DNA from: an uncultured Ruminococcus sp.
GTDB taxonomy: Bacteria; Bacillota_A; Clostridia; Oscillospirales; Acutalibacteraceae
Assembly (NCBI GenBank): GCA_902773395.1
Contig: CACYEJ010000091.1
Coordinates: 1-6,139 of the forward strand
Reading direction: 5' to 3'
Length of the DNA stretch: 6,139 nt
Part shown: piece after piece, positions 6,060 to 6,139 of the stretch
Numbering within the stretch: the stretch's first letter is position 1
Layout of the letters: each line of letters begins with the position of its first letter
Program-made: the position numbers and the translations under genes
Notes under the pieces: model-generated
What the model was told of the DNA's origin: nothing
Databases searched by the model: none
Seen by the model: the letters and a program-made list of their open reading frames with translations, nothing else

Positions 6060-6139
6060 TCAAAATCTAAAAGATCTAGCATATTAAAGTTTTGATCAAA
6101 CTTTTTCAAAAGTTTGCGGGTCGAGGGCAGAGCCCCGTC
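6060..6139 (+). repeat. Dispersed hairpin repeat, copy 2, downstream of the coiled-coil gene; cut by window end
   Basis: This is the reverse-complement partner of 327-406. The core 6060-6117 differs from copy 1 at three positions. Its hairpin pairs 6097-6104 with 6109-6116 (loop TTCA). Two of the three differences are the two sides of one base pair: C-G in copy 1 (351/368) is A-T here (6115/6098), so the stem is kept. The GC-rich GGGC-AGA-GCCC end is at 6125-6135. In the sense of the upstream gene it has the same orientation as copy 1, but here it follows an intact terminator. Confidence 0.85.

Noticed and set aside
327..6139. The inverted repeats as terminal repeats of a composite transposon carrying the four genes
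   Set aside because: There is no transposase, the enclosed genes are ordinary chromosomal genes with their own signals, and each copy sits right after a gene end, which fits two independent dispersed elements better. No target-site duplication can be judged because copy 2 is cut by the window end.
1..6139. CRISPR array, tRNA, rRNA or riboswitch
   Set aside because: No regularly spaced repeats, cloverleaf with GTTC/CCA-type elements, rRNA blocks or known aptamer core were seen on either strand.

Overview
The window looks like chromosomal DNA of a low-to-moderate-GC member of the Clostridia, most likely an Oscillospiraceae/Ruminococcus-like bacterium. The reasons are strong purine-rich Shine-Dalgarno sites, very AT-rich spacers around more GC-rich genes, an FHA domain fused to a SEDS protein, and a dispersed repeat of a kind I remember from gut Clostridia. 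The lineage is an inference; there is no rRNA or marker gene to settle it.

Layout: positions 1-429 hold no gene but contain a rho-independent terminator (30-65) and one copy of a dispersed hairpin repeat (327-406). Two cell-wall genes follow on the minus strand, transcribed from high to low coordinates: an FHA-SEDS glycosyltransferase (3552 to 1831) and a class B penicillin-binding protein (1824 to 430). They are 6 bp apart, and the ribosome binding site of the second lies in the last codons of the first. Upstream on the same strand is a PtpB-like phosphatase gene (4528 to 3758), separated by a 205-bp spacer with a candidate extended -10 promoter and a hairpin with a short U-tract. A 226-bp divergent spacer (4529-4754) carries a good SigA-type promoter for a plus-strand gene encoding a 410-residue, mostly coiled-coil protein of unknown function (4755-5987). 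That gene ends at a strong terminator (6007-6052), followed by a second copy of the repeat (6060-6139) that runs off the window.

Function: the SEDS protein and the class B PBP should form a septal, elongation or spore-cortex peptidoglycan synthase, with the SEDS subunit polymerising glycan and the PBP crosslinking it. The cytoplasmic FHA domain fused to the SEDS subunit suggests control by a phosphothreonine protein. This recalls the actinobacterial fhaB-pstP-rodA-pbpA cluster, but here FHA and SEDS are one polypeptide and the nearest phosphatase is a Cys-dependent PtpB-type enzyme, not a PP2C. A functional link to that phosphatase is a guess from proximity.

The least explained parts are the repeat, whose two copies show a compensatory base-pair change and sit in the same orientation downstream of two unrelated genes, and the coiled-coil protein with its palindrome-flanked promoter.
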